Shown here: positions 36,084 to 47,965 of the stretch, piece by piece
Layout of the letters: each line of letters starts with the position of its first letter
How positions within the stretch are numbered: position 1 is the first letter of the stretch
Origin: Centrapalus pauciflorus
Lineage: Eukaryota; Streptophyta; Magnoliopsida; Asterales; Asteraceae
Length of the DNA: 64,000 nt
Assembly (NCBI GenBank): GCA_020465985.1
Contig: JAANYP010002947.1
Location: 969,501-1,033,500 of the forward strand
Direction of reading: 5' to 3'
The notes under the pieces: generated by a model
Told to the model about the DNA's origin: nothing
Database searches by the model: none
The model's input: the letters and a program-made list of their open reading frames with translations, nothing else
Translations under genes and position numbers: made by a program

Positions 36084-37694
36084 TCAAAAACTATGGAGTT
36101 GGGTGAGCATTGGAACAAGTTCATGACTGGAAGGGCGATCGGAAGGCATATCAGACAGACAAACGGCGGCTATCCTTACAGCCATCAACATCTCATCTTC
36201 CTCCATTTCTTCTCCCAGAAGACTCTTATCGAGTGCCTCTCGAGCATCCCCTGCTTCTAACACTTGTCTAAACCACATCCCCATATCACTTCCACTTCCA
36301 CTCCCACTTGCACCAAATAATGGATCGCTTGGATCTCTACCCGTTAACAGGATCCCCAGTATCACCCCAAAGCTGAAGATGTCACTCTTTTCCGTATATA
36401 TACTGACCAATAAATGCCATCATTAAAAGTAATATTAGATGAATAATAAACGGGTGTTACTTCATACACCACACCTACATCCTATAATTGACCTAAAATA
36501 TACATTTTTTCATAACTCATCATTATAGATTATTTGTTTACACACTTTTGTCCAATCATAATATAAATATTTATAGGTCAAATGCATAGAGGTGGTGTAT
36601 GAGAAATTAGAGATGGTGCATGAAGCAAATAAAAAAGCCTCACCATAAACAAGTTGAGGTCGTCCATAGATAACATACCCGTGGCCCTATCTATAGGTTT
36701 CAATTCATTAATTATATCACGTACCCCTCCATGTCTATACACCTCAATCTCATTATGAGGTTAGCCAAGCCACAAACACAATCCCTTAAACCTTAACTTG
36801 AGAAACATAATATAATATGTAGGAATATGTATGTAGTATATACCTGAAATTTGGGAAACATTCAGGAGCGTAATAGGGTGATGCATTTGCATTTGGATCA
36901 AAGTTGCGCATGAGGTTAGCCAAGCCACAATCCCCAAGCCTGGGCTCAAAGTCTGCATCTAACATGACATTTGCAGGTTTCAAGTTAGAGTGCAGGATTG
37001 TAGTAAGGTGAAGGAATTGAAGGCCTTTGATGATTCCCACTGCAATCCGTAGCCTGGCATCCCACCCAAGGTGCAATTGATTTTCCCTGGCTCTCTTCAT
37101 GGCATCTTCAAGGCTACCCGTGGGAACATAGTCATAAACCAAACAAAACCTATCAGATTCACACACATATGCCCTTAACCTCATCACATGCCTATGCCTC
37201 AAGCTACCCAGGATCTCAAGCTTCCTCTGTATCTCCCGCTTCACACTTGTCTTGACACCTTGTCCCATTTCAAACTTCTTCACTGCAATTGCAATTGCAA
37301 TTGCAGCATTGTTGTTGTTGTTGTTGTTGTTATCAGCTGGGTCAGGCAGCAGGGTGGTGGTCATGTAATACGACCCCCTCCTGCCCTCCTCCTCCCTTTG
37401 CCTAACTGCTGATTCTAGACTTTTCCCACACATCGACATCTCCGCTGAAAATACAACCGCCCCCTTGACAACAGGAGGAAATCTCTTGATGTATCTCAAG
37501 ATGCATCTTACCACCCAACCACAAACAAGTGCACAACCCAACCCCGTTATGCTTCCCAACAACATACTCACCATAACTCTTTCGAACTTCCCTTTCCCTT
37601 TCCCTTTCCCTGCCCCATCATCGCACTCAACACAACAACACTTACTACAGTACAACAACACCCACACAATTTTCAACACTCTTTTCTTCTCCAT
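36084..37694 (-). CDS. CRN: CORYNE receptor-like pseudokinase, 2 exons, 389 aa
   Basis: Exon 1 is 37694-36844 and exon 2 is 36402-36084, with a GT-AG intron of 441 bp. The start MEKKRVLKIVWVLLYC is chosen as a signal-like peptide; ATG 37766 would add 24 residues. A transmembrane helix spans about residues 41-66, then a juxtamembrane GAVVFS motif and a kinase-like domain. Lys139 of the AVKK motif remains. The HRD site reads HSN (235-237) and DFG reads DCG (255-257), so the catalytic Asp is missing, as expected for CORYNE. LGWDARLRIAVGIIKGL, EFEPRLxDCGLA-like and YTEKSDIFSFGVILG segments and the LVPMLTQLHSF end closely follow Arabidopsis CORYNE (401 aa). CORYNE pairs with CLAVATA2 in CLE-peptide signalling at the plasma membrane that limits stem-cell number. 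An Asn8-(Ala-Ile)3 run from a GTT/GCAATT microsatellite sits just before the Lys. Confidence 0.92.
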
Positions 37695-38062
37695 ACAAAC
37701 CTTTTTTTCTCTCCCCCAGATCTTTAAATCTTTTTCCCCCCCCAACAAACTCAAACTCAACATCATCGCTGAAACTAGTTCAAAACATTCTGATTTCTGC
37801 TCTGGTCGAGGAGGAATCTTTTCACAGGAAGCAACATGAAAACTTCAAGGGAAAGCTATTACGCACACAACTAAGTAGGAATTTATTCATTTTATTATTC
37901 AACCAAGAATCAAACCCAGCATTTTGAAAAATCCCCAAAATGACTGCTTCTTTCTTTTCTTTCAAGCTTTCTTCCTCTGACAGACAGGATGTCTAATAAA
38001 AATAAAAAATAAAGAAAAGCGAGTTGTATAAAACAAAATTTTGCCATTAACAACTATCTATA
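37695..38062. other. Upstream flank of CORYNE
   Basis: This covers the 5' leader and proximal promoter of the minus-strand CORYNE gene. Upstream in-frame ATG codons exist at about 37763-37766. No distinct core element was identified. Confidence 0.45.
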
Positions 38063-38594
38063 TCTATATATTATAATAACGCAAAATAATTTATGTCACG
38101 TGTCACATCCACAATGCACGAAAATTTCATTCTCCCGCTTCTTTTTCCTAATTTACTACCTTAACATAATTGCATTAAATTTTAACTTTGTTTTTTTCAT
38201 TAATTAATAAGTAATAAATTAGATTTTGTAACATTTAAAATTAATGTTTACCTAAAATAAATATCTATCATTATTATCCATAACAATCATAATTATATCC
38301 AAATGTAAAAAATTTCAGTTAGTTGTGAAAATTATTATTATCATGTATAATAAAAGAAAAAAATCAAATGTCTCACATCTACGTTTACCAAAAGATAATT
38401 ACAACTTATAAAAAATAAAAAAATAATACAATTTAATATTTTTAATAAACATAAATATACTCTATTTTTTAATCTGTAAATAACAAAAAATAAACACAAT
38501 TATTATTTTCGTATGTTTTTATTTTCACTCATATACATTTTATATAAATAAATTTAATTAAGAATATCCACGTAATACGTGGGTTATAAACTAG
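38063..38594 (+). mobile_element. Non-autonomous Helitron, 532 bp
   Basis: A start TCTATATATTATAATAACGC follows an A (an alternative TC lies at 38057). The 3' end has the hairpin CCACGTAATACGTGG (38568-38582) then GTTATAAACTAG before T. This is the same family as 34459-34885. Confidence 0.75.
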
Positions 38595-39904
38595 TATATT
38601 AATAAAAGAAAACCTCTTATGCCACGTGTCAATTCTTCATCCCTCTAAACTTTTGATTTCCCGACTTTTTTCCATAATTAGATTCCTAAATTTACTAATT
38701 GATTATTAAGAAAATTTATGGAATCTAATTCAAGTACTTTCATATTTAATCGATACAGTTAAAAAAAGAAAATATTTTAAACATTCTAGTATTAATCTAA
38801 ATTTATTTTTAAGACAATAAAGTTCATATTTTGATGTCTAATATTTAATTTAAACATACAATTTTTTTATCTTATATGATATTTTCTTGGTATAAAACAT
38901 ACATAATAGTACGTAAATTATTTTAATTAAAGGCTATTGTTTATGTTAGTTTTTATAAATGGATTTAGCTTACATATTTTGGGTTTTTCTTATTCAGGAA
39001 AAAAATTGATCTTGATAAAAACTACATTCTTATGAATTTTATGTAAATCGAGCACACAATTTTTTATTTGTTTAGATTAAACTAATCTCACATTCGTATA
39101 AAAGATAAATTAATTTTGAGTTAAAAGTTTATGGATAATTTTTTTCATGACATATATTGATAGTATACAAAATATTATAGTTGAGAAACATAATAAATGT
39201 TTAAGTTGAATTGAATTTTTTTATAAATTAATTATATGCTTATATCACATGCATATAATAATTGTGTATTTGTTTAAAAGTTTATATTCTTAAAAAATAA
39301 TTATTATATATATGTGTGTGAAAGAAAATGTCTAGCATCAAGTGTCATTTTTTCGGCTAATAAAAATTTTGTTTTGCCACCCAATTTTCAATATAGGATT
39401 TTCTTAATTAGTTATCTAATTTATTTTAGAATTTAAATAAAAATATAATTAAGTACTACCTAATTTAACTATTATATATATAAAAAAATATTTTTAATCG
39501 ATTTAAATAACTTTTAGATTTAACTAATAATGTTAGCTAACTATGCAATATTTTATATATTTAAAAAGTGAAAATAATGCAATATTGAAAATGAGTTGTT
39601 TTATAATTTTTTTTTTAATCTTTTAAATTTTTTTAATTGTATTCTATGTAAAAAGTAAATTTTTAGTTTTTCATTAATACATAAAAATCTAAAAATAAAA
39701 AGTTTTAAAAAGATGAGACACGATAAATACTATTCATACATATTTAAAAATAGAAATTTTTTAATTATCCTTATTAACAAAAAAAAATTATTGTTTTCGT
39801 ATTTTTTAAAAAAATAAACAATTTTGAATGTAATTGACGTTTTGTGTAGATTTTTAAAACATTTTATTATAAAATATCCACGTGATACGTAGGTTAATAA
39901 CTAG
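38595..39904 (+). mobile_element. Second head-to-tail Helitron, about 1.3 kb
   Basis: It begins TATATTAATAAAAGAAAACC right after CTAG and ends with CCACGTGATACGTAGG hairpin sequence and TTAATAACTAG. The interior is AT-rich and may contain further nested pieces (a GTCTAGCATCAAGTGTCATT line near 39330). No RepHel protein is encoded. Confidence 0.55.
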
Positions 39905-39992
39905 TTTCATAAAAAGGATTATTATATCCTTATATTTAGAAAACAAAATATAATTATGATAAATGTATTAATAAGAATAAGATAGTCACTTT

Positions 39993-40250
39993 GTGTGTGT
40001 TTGTTTTCAATTAAGAGGGTCTAAATTAGGTCTGAATTCTGAATTTCAGATCTTAAAATAATTTGTATTGTTTGTTTAAATTCAGACTTAAGAGGTTACA
40101 ACCTCTGAATTTCCCTCTGAATTTTAAGAGAAATAGACTAGTCTGAATTAAAATTCAGAGCCTCTTAATTTCAGACTTTAAAGCCTCCTCTTAATTTCAG
40201 ACATGAATTTCAGACTTCAGACATTTAACCTCTTAAAAAACAAATACCAC
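39993..40250. mobile_element. MITE rich in CTGAATTTCAG words, 258 bp
   Basis: The left end GTGTGTGTTTGTTTTCAATT and the reversed right end GTGGTATTTGTTTTTTAAGA pair imperfectly into AAGAGG. The interior repeats TCTGAATT/AATTTCAGAC many times in both orientations and can fold. A clean target duplication is not visible. Confidence 0.55.
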
Positions 40251-40372
40251 CTTTATCTAAAATTGTTATGTATGTCAAAACTTTGTTGTATATAAACCAC
40301 TTTCCTAAAACTAAAACAGGTTGAAAATAGCAAGCGCATTCGCGTTCTACTGTTCTAGTGTATTAAGGTTTT

Positions 40373-40714
40373 GGGTAAATTACAATTTTCGTCCTTGTGG
40401 TTATATCAAAATTATGGTTACCGTCCTTTTCATGGTAAAATTACAAATACAGTACTTATAGTTAAAGTTTTGTTTTGCTTTTGGTCTCTTTCTCCAATAA
40501 TTTTTTAGAAATGACAATTTTACCCTTTGATTTTGTTTCATTATTGGTCCCTAATCAAAATATTTCATTTATACTTCATTTTCTTAATGATTTATTATTC
40601 TTTTATTATTTATCTAATATATTATCTTATTGTTACTATTAAAATTTAACCGATATAATAAAATATTTATTATTTATTATTTTCGTTATTTATTTGACAT
40701 TATTATTCTATTTC

Positions 40715-40766
<52 letters not shown>

Positions 40767-41403
40767 TTGTAGTTTCAGTATTTACATTAATAAGTAGTAG
40801 TAATTGAAAATAACTTGTATGTAACTAAATTTAATTTATTGTATTGTTGTTAATATAATATTAATATTATTGTTCTTACATATAAATTTTAAATATATAT
40901 TGAACTATCTATATATTTATCTTTTTAAAGGGTATTTATTTATTTTATTACTTTTCATTTAAAAGCTTTTAACTATTTATACATTTAATTCATTTATCTT
41001 TTGTCTCTACCTTATATTACTTTATATAAACACTTATAATTTAGTCTATTTATAGTCCAAATTTATACATATATGTATTTATTTTATATTTTATATCTAA
41101 ATTTTTTATATTCCTATAAACATTATACGTTAATAACGAAATATATTATTTAACATGTAATTCATTCCAATTTATTTATTTCATAAAGTTAATATTCATA
41201 TAAATTACATATGTTCAATGTATTAATCCATTGACCATAATAAAAACTTCATACGAAGTTATACAAAATTTAACAAAATAATTTAATTTATATATATAAT
41301 ATGTCAAATCTATATATTTTTTTAAGTTTAACAACTTTTAAACGAATGCGCTTTTATATACATATAAAATTTTTAGTTTAAAAAATTATATATTTCATGA
41401 AAA

Positions 41404-41466
<63 letters not shown>

Positions 41467-42422
41467 TGTATATATTTCTAAATAAATCAAAACATATTCA
41501 CTTAACAAAATAAATACATTTAGAATAGTTACAAATTTTTTAAATGAAAAGTAATAAACAAAATAAATACATTTAGAAAAAATAAATAGTTCAATATATA
41601 TCTAAATCAATATGTATATAATTATAGTATTAATAACAATAATTAACAAAAATACAACATATTACATTAAGTCATATACAAGTTATTTTCATTTATTACT
41701 ACTTAATTACTTAGTTAGTCATGTAAATACTTAAATCATAATAAAATAATAATACTAATACAAGTAATAATAATATCAAATAAATAAATAAATACAACAT
41801 ATTAAAAAAACGTATACTTCAATTAAATTTTAATAGTAATAATTAGACAATATAATAAATAAATAGTAAATTATATTAAATAAATAGTACGAAGATAAAC
41901 AAATACCCTTTAAAAAATAAATATATAGATAGTTCAGTATATATTTAAATTTTATATGCAAGAACAATAATATTAATATTAATAACAATAAATAACAACA
42001 ATGAAATAAATTAAATTTTGTAATTTACAAGTTATTTTCCATTACTAGTACTTATTCATGTAAATACTTAAATTATAATAAAATAATAATAATAGTATCA
42101 AATAAATAATGAAAATAAAACATATTAAATATTTTATTACTCGGTTAAATTTTAATAGTAATAATAAGATAATATATTAAATAAATAATAAAAGAATAAT
42201 AAATCATTAAGAAAATGAAATCTAAATGAAATATTTTGATTAGGGACCAAGAATGAAATAAAATGCAAGGGTAAAAGCGTCATTTTTAAAAAAAATATTG
42301 GAGAAAGGGACCAAAAACAAAACAAATTTCTAACCATAAGTACTGTAATTATAATTTTACTGTGAAAAGGACGGTAACCATAATTTTGATATAACCACAG
42401 GGGAGAAAATTGTAATTTACCC
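40373..42422. mobile_element. Non-autonomous MULE with long TIRs, 2050 bp
   Basis: The left end GGGTAAATTACAATTTTCGT and the reversed right end GGGTAAATTACAATTTTCTC begin arms that pair for at least 350 bp, including the GGTTACCGTCCTTTTCA and TTTTGATTAGGGACCA phrases. A flanking 9-bp duplication matches at 8 of 9 positions (TAAGGTTTT at 40364, TAAGATTTT at 42423). The interior is AT-rich, with ATT and TA/CA microsatellites and no coding frame. Confidence 0.85.
40715..40767. repeat. (ATT)n microsatellite in the MULE interior
   Basis: About 17 uninterrupted ATT units. A (TA)n-(CA)n compound repeat lies at 41408-41466 in the same element. Confidence 0.9.
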
Positions 42423-42898
42423 TAAGATTTTTTTATTTAAACGAAAATATAATAATTATCATTGACTTTTTAACGATAATAACAACAATTTCATTTTATA
42501 AACGTTTAAAAAATTAATCTTTCAATTTTTTAACATTTATATTAACTAATCTATTATGACAGATCATCGACAAGTTACACATAAAATATAGCAACTATCT
42601 TTTTTTTTACAATTATAACAATTATCTATTTTTAACGTTTATAACATTATTTTTATTATTATTGTTATTATTTATTATTATTCACTATATTGAATTATTT
42701 TAAAATTTTAGATTTTGTTCATCTAACTTTTAAATTATATGAATATATCCTCGAGCAGATAGAAAAATATGACATTTCATAATCTCGACTATCGAAATTA
42801 AGTCAACTTTTAATATTTATCGTTTAGAATGTCAAGGGTGTTAAAATAACCCTGAGGGTTCGACATCCATTGTGTACACACACACACACACATATATA
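42423..42898. other. Intergenic, nothing recognised
   Basis: AT-rich sequence ending in a (CA)n(TA)n tract at 42877-42898 that forms the left flank of the next TA-flanked element. Confidence 0.5.
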
Positions 42899-43267
42899 GA
42901 TTCTGGATCACGTGAGAATGGATATTATAGTGAGAAATGATGAGAATGAGGTTTTTACATTGATATTGAATCAGCAAACTATTGATTCATGATTATTGAT
43001 TCATTTTAGACATTGTTGAATCAAATGTATTTGATTATATCGAACCCGGATCACAAAAAAACATAGATAAAATTTTTGGTGCATCATGACCGCAGAAAAA
43101 TGCATTATTACTGAATCATCATTTTTAGCCCGTAAATGATGATTCAAATCAATATATTTGGTTCAAACGTATTAATAATGAATCAATAGTTTGTTGATTC
43201 AATATCAATGCAAAACCCTCATTCTCACCATTTCTCACGATAAAATCTCTTCTCACGTGATCCATAT

Positions 43268-43269
<2 letters not shown>
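42899..43269. mobile_element. TA-flanked inverted-repeat element, type E, 371 bp
   Basis: Arms of about 105 bp pair well. The left arm begins GATTCTGGATCACGTGAGAA and the right arm reversed begins GGATATGGATCACGTGAGAA; both contain GAGAATGAGG and TTGATATTGAATCA. TA tracts flank both ends. The sequence differs from types A-D and carries only one GATGCATC-like word. Confidence 0.82.

Positions 43270-43355
<86 letters not shown>
43270..43355. repeat. (TA)43 junction between type E and type A elements
   Basis: A perfect TA run shared by the two element ends. Confidence 0.95.
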
Positions 43356-43357
<2 letters not shown>

Positions 43358-43581
43358 AGTGAGTTCAATGGAGAACCTCAATGTATCGAAGAACATTGAA
43401 GAACCACAATGCACCACCACAAATGCATCACAATTCCCCTGTGATGCATCATTACTTCCACGTGATGCATCACAATATTCGCGTGATGCATCAACTTCCA
43501 CGTGATGCATTATGATTTTCTAGCGATGCATTGTGGTTCTTCAAGGTTCTTCGATGCAAAGAGGTTCTCCATTGAACCCAC

Positions 43582-43584
<3 letters not shown>
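43356..43584. mobile_element. TA-flanked MITE, type A copy 2, 229 bp
   Basis: The left end GGAGTGAGTTCAATGGAGAA and the reversed right end GGGGTGGGTTCAATGGAGAA pair for over 50 bp. Four GTGATGCATCA-type palindromes at 43440-43515 are spaced about 22-24 bases. This is the cleanest member of the family. Confidence 0.87.

Positions 43585-43634
<50 letters not shown>
43585..43634. repeat. (TA)25 junction between type A and type B elements
   Basis: A perfect TA run. Confidence 0.95.
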
Positions 43635-43637
<3 letters not shown>

Positions 43638-43875
43638 GTGGGTTCAATGGAAAACCACTATGCACCTGAAAACTATGGAAACCTACGCAAACCGTCCGAT
43701 TTGGTGCATTTCATGAAAAACGCGGTGGCATGATCGTAAATAATGTGATGTATCACGCGGAAAATTTAATGCATCGCGCAGGATTTTGATGCATCGCGCG
43801 AGGAATTTAATGCATTTTTGGTGGTGCATTGCGGTTTTCACAAGTTTTCAGGTGCATGGTGGTTTTCCATTGAAC

Positions 43876-43878
<3 letters not shown>
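43635..43878. mobile_element. TA-flanked MITE, type B copy 2, 244 bp
   Basis: The left end GGGGTGGGTTCAATGGAAAA and the reversed right end GGGGTTCAATGGAAAACCAC are present, with the same AACTATGGAAACCTACGCAA interior line as the other type B copies. Its GATGCATC words are partly mutated (ATGTATCAC, ATGCATCGC). Confidence 0.85.

Positions 43879-43931
<53 letters not shown>
43879..43931. repeat. (TA)n right flank of the three-element chain
   Basis: A perfect TA run ending in TTTAGG. Confidence 0.93.
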
Positions 43932-43934
<3 letters not shown>

Positions 43935-45260
43935 GGTTAAAAAGTAGGATTAGATAAATATGTTGTTGATACTTATCTTTTTCACATTTTTTATTTTCAG
44001 CTAATTAATTGTAACGTCTTGTTAAATAAATTGATCTTAATATTATCCAAATATAATATTTATTTTTATTTTAAATAATATAAGTTAGTATATCATTAAA
44101 ATGTTACAACAATTTATTGTTTTTATTCAATTTTGTAACGTTTCAATTACCTAAATATGTAATTATTTCGCTTTTTAGTTATATCATAAAAAATAAACAT
44201 TATTAATAGTAACTTATTTTTGGTAGGATCGTGTTAGAAATCTAAACGTTTTTTTAAATATATAATTGTTTTGAACACACTAATTTGATATTTATGTTGA
44301 CTACTTATCACATATATGAGTTAGAAAATTTATATGTCATTTAAAAGATTTTAAAACAACTTATGATAATAAAACAACCTAATTATTTATTATTTTAGGA
44401 TTGCATATTTTATATAATGAGTATTATTTTAATTTATTCGATGATAAAATTTATTTTTTGTGTTATTATTATTATTTAAATAAAATAAAATAATTATAAA
44501 TGAAAAATATCATAACAATAATAAATATGTACCACAATTGTTTAATAATATTATATATGAATAAGTAATAAAATTAATCTTTAACTTTATAAACATGAAT
44601 CTGTAATAACTATAATAATATTTTATAAATAAATAATTAAAAAGTATTAAATTATAAACAGAATAATCCAAATTGTTAGTTAGACTTTTTAATTACTGCA
44701 ATTAATTGATATTTTTTAAATATTCTTAAATGTTTTTAGTTTTTTAATTCATGACAAACGCGAGTTATAAACAATATTTATAATAATCTTTTAGCTTGTT
44801 TGATCTTCCAATTTGATTAAATTAATAAAATTAAAAACTACAACTATCTATTATTTTCAACGAAAAGTAATTGTTATTAATTTCAGTCATCGTATCATTG
44901 GTCCCAAACAAATAAACTAAATTTATAAAGATTTTAAAAATATACATATACACATTTTATTATTATAAATAACTATAAAAATAAATCATTATGGCTTCTT
45001 TTAAAAATAAAAGTTTTCTTGATAAATTTTTAAATTTAATTTGTTATTAAATAATGATTTTTTATGGATTAAAATAATTTATGGTATTGTTAATATTTTT
45101 TATTATATTTTATAAACCGATTAAAACTGAACTTTTAAAAATAACAATATTTTTATTAAGAACATAATTAAAAAAATTTAAAAGGTTGTATCATAATATA
45201 CATCATAACGAAATTTTCAAAATTATGTATTAAATGTTATAAAAGAAAATCAAAACAATT
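43932..45260. other. AT-rich intergenic, nothing recognised
   Basis: Very AT-rich sequence without sizeable frames, obvious repeats or RNA-like structures. Confidence 0.5.
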
Positions 45261-45507
45261 ATAACATCCTGTAATTTAACATGGTACAAGGATTTTTCTT
45301 GTTTGATGATTAAATTAATAAAATTGTGTTGGTCCAATAATATATCAATTAGTGGATTAATACGTGTCGGAATCGAATAATATGTGACACCGATTTATAT
45401 TTTTAGTGGATTACTTATAATTATTATATCACGAGCTTAAATTGATTTAATCGATATTAATAATGAAAATACGATATCGGGTGTAGATATTTGAGTATCG
45501 GGTTACT
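45261..45507 (+). repeat. Degraded LTR fragment of the TGTAACATCC family
   Basis: Read on the plus strand it parallels the first 250 bases of the minus-strand LTR of the gag-only element. Both contain AACATCC, TTGGTCCAAT, two TAGTGGATTA words, ACGTGTCGG, TCACGAG and a run ending CGGGTATCGG-like. It stops where the next TA-flanked element begins. Confidence 0.6.
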
Positions 45508-45520
45508 ATTTATATATATA

Positions 45521-45725
45521 GGAATGGGTTCAATAAAGAACCTTTATGCATCGAAAAACCTTGGAGAACCACAATGCATCGCAAGAAAATCGTAATGCAT
45601 CACGCGAGAATTTGATGCATCACCTGGAAATAATGATGTATCATGCGAGATTTTGATGCATTTGTGGTGGTGCATGGAAGTTCTTCAATGTTCTTCGATG
45701 CATGAAAGTTCTGCATTGAACCCAC

Positions 45726-45726
<1 letters not shown>
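45521..45726. mobile_element. TA-flanked MITE, type A copy 3, 206 bp
   Basis: The left end GGAATGGGTTCAATAAAGAA and the reversed right end AGGTGGGTTCAATGCAGAAC are followed by TTATGCATCGAA or TCATGCATCGAA. The interior has several GATGCATCAC words. TA lies at the left; TC then TA at the right. Confidence 0.82.

Positions 45727-45814
<88 letters not shown>
45727..45814. repeat. (TC)n(TA)n compound microsatellite
   Basis: About 10 TC units pass directly into about 34 TA units and then TACATA. Confidence 0.93.
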
Positions 45815-45818
<4 letters not shown>

Positions 45819-46208
45819 CATATACAGATTTATCAGCGTACCTATGAGATTCCAACATATCCTAATGTGAATGGTCATTCACACATATTTTTTTTGAATA
45901 GATATGTATAAGACAACATTATAAGACTTTTTTTCAAAAGGAGCAACACCATAAATCTTGTGAATGGTAAAAAAAAATCATGTGAATGGTGTGAATGATC
46001 ATTCACTTGGATGACAATTCACATAAATATGCATTGAGCATTCACATAAGTTTTGAGGACACCGAAAATGTGAATGTATGTGAAATTCATTTATCATGCG
46101 TATAACATTAATTTAAACATGGTTGTGAGAAAAAAAATTTTAAAAAAGTTTTTTAAGGTTGGTACCTTCGGGTGCACTTGATTTCGAGAGGTACATTTTT
46201 GAACCTGA

Positions 46209-46209
<1 letters not shown>
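45815..46209. other. Unclassified segment between TA tracts with GTGAATGATCATTCAC palindromes
   Basis: The segment is bounded by TA/CT microsatellites like the MITEs but has no evident inverted ends. It contains AATGTGAATGGTCATTCAC and GTGTGAATGATCATTCACTT plus other GTGAAT/ATTCAC words, matching the style of 27988-28060. Confidence 0.45.

Positions 46210-46300
<91 letters not shown>
46210..46300. repeat. (CT)n(TA)n(GA)n mirror-like compound microsatellite
   Basis: The order CT, TA, GA makes one long imperfect inverted repeat: CT on the left pairs with AG on the right around the TA core. Confidence 0.93.
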
Positions 46301-46305
<5 letters not shown>

Positions 46306-46565
46306 TTCAATGGAAAACCACAATGCACCTGAAAACTTTGTGAAAACCGCACTGCACCACCACAAATGCATCAAATTCTCCGCGTGATGCATCAAAATCT
46401 CGCGTGATGCATCAAATTTCCCGCGTGATGCATCAAAATCCCATATGATGCATCACCTTATTTACGATCATGCCACCGCGTTTTTCATGAATGCACCAAA
46501 TCGGACGGTATACGTAGGTTTCCATAGTTTTCAGGTGCATAGTGGTTTTCCGTTGAACCCACCCC
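46301..46565. mobile_element. TA-flanked MITE, type B copy 3, 265 bp
   Basis: The left end GGAGGTTCAATGGAAAACCA and the reversed right end GGGGTGGGTTCAACGGAAAA are present. The orientation of the GATGCATC block is opposite to 43635-43878, so elements insert in both directions. TA follows at 46566. Confidence 0.85.
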
Positions 46566-46878
46566 TATATATATATATATATGTTTAAGTTCAAATGAGA
46601 ACCTAAATATATCTTGAGAAGTATGTGAGAAACACTGCGATTTTTTTTTACATACTAGCCATTTTCGAAAAGGAAAATTATGCAAAAAACAATGAAAGTA
46701 TAAAAAAATTTCGATTAAACCCCCTTTCATTTTTTTTCCTGATAAGTCCTTCAGCCAATTAAAACTCATAGAATCAGTCCAAAGGTAACTTGCAACATGC
46801 TTAGCATGTTACCGTGCTTAATCTATTTTGTAAAAAATTATCAAAGTATAAAACTTTTTCGATTAAGTCCCCCATTTA

Positions 46879-47032
<154 letters not shown>

Positions 47033-47965
47033 TATTTTTAGTTACATTAGAATTATTTATTTGCCATTTAAAATTTTTGTATGATTTAAAATTACTTTCT
47101 GTATTTATTTTGCATTATTAGTTTACTTTTATATTACGATTATTTATAAATGATTATATATCATATCATTGTTTATTTAGTATTGTTATATTAACTCTTT
47201 TTAGTTTTTAATTTTCGATAAAAGAAGATGATCTATTCCTATTTTTTTTATCGGTTCCAATCGATTTTTAATTTTTCGAACGAAAAAAATCTTCAGTTAA
47301 CTTTTAATTATTTCGAATGGATAAATGTATGATTCATTCTGATTTTTAAATTCTCGAGTGTATAAAACTACAACTCATTTCATTTATACAAGTGAAAAAT
47401 GGTACATTTAATTATTTACGATCCAAAAAAAATTACAAATCTTTAACTAAAATAGCTATAGCTATTCCGATTTTTATTAATTCTGATCAGAAAAAATGAC
47501 GTACCCATCCACTTCTAAGTTGTGATCATAAATAAATAATATAGTTATTTTCGTTTGAAAAACAGAATGGATTATCGTAATTTTTTAATATTTCCGAACA
47601 AAAAAACTATGACTGATAGATTTTTAATATTTTCGAACGCAACATTCTATAACTATTTATTTAATATTGAAAAATTAAATCAGAAGTCATCGTTTTTTTT
47701 TTAAGTTTGAAAATGAATTATAATCCGAATTGTTCATTTTATTTTGTCAAAAGATTTCATTTATAATTATATAAAAAACAAGGATATATCATATAATCAT
47801 ATAAACATAAATAAATATCCAAAAAAATACAAAAAAAATATTTTTAAATCTTAAGAAAAAAAAATTATAAATAGATATTTTTATTATAATTGGGGGACTT
47901 AATCGAAAAAAATTTATACTTTGATGGTTTTTACAAAATAGGTTTAACCGTGTTAACCTGTTATA

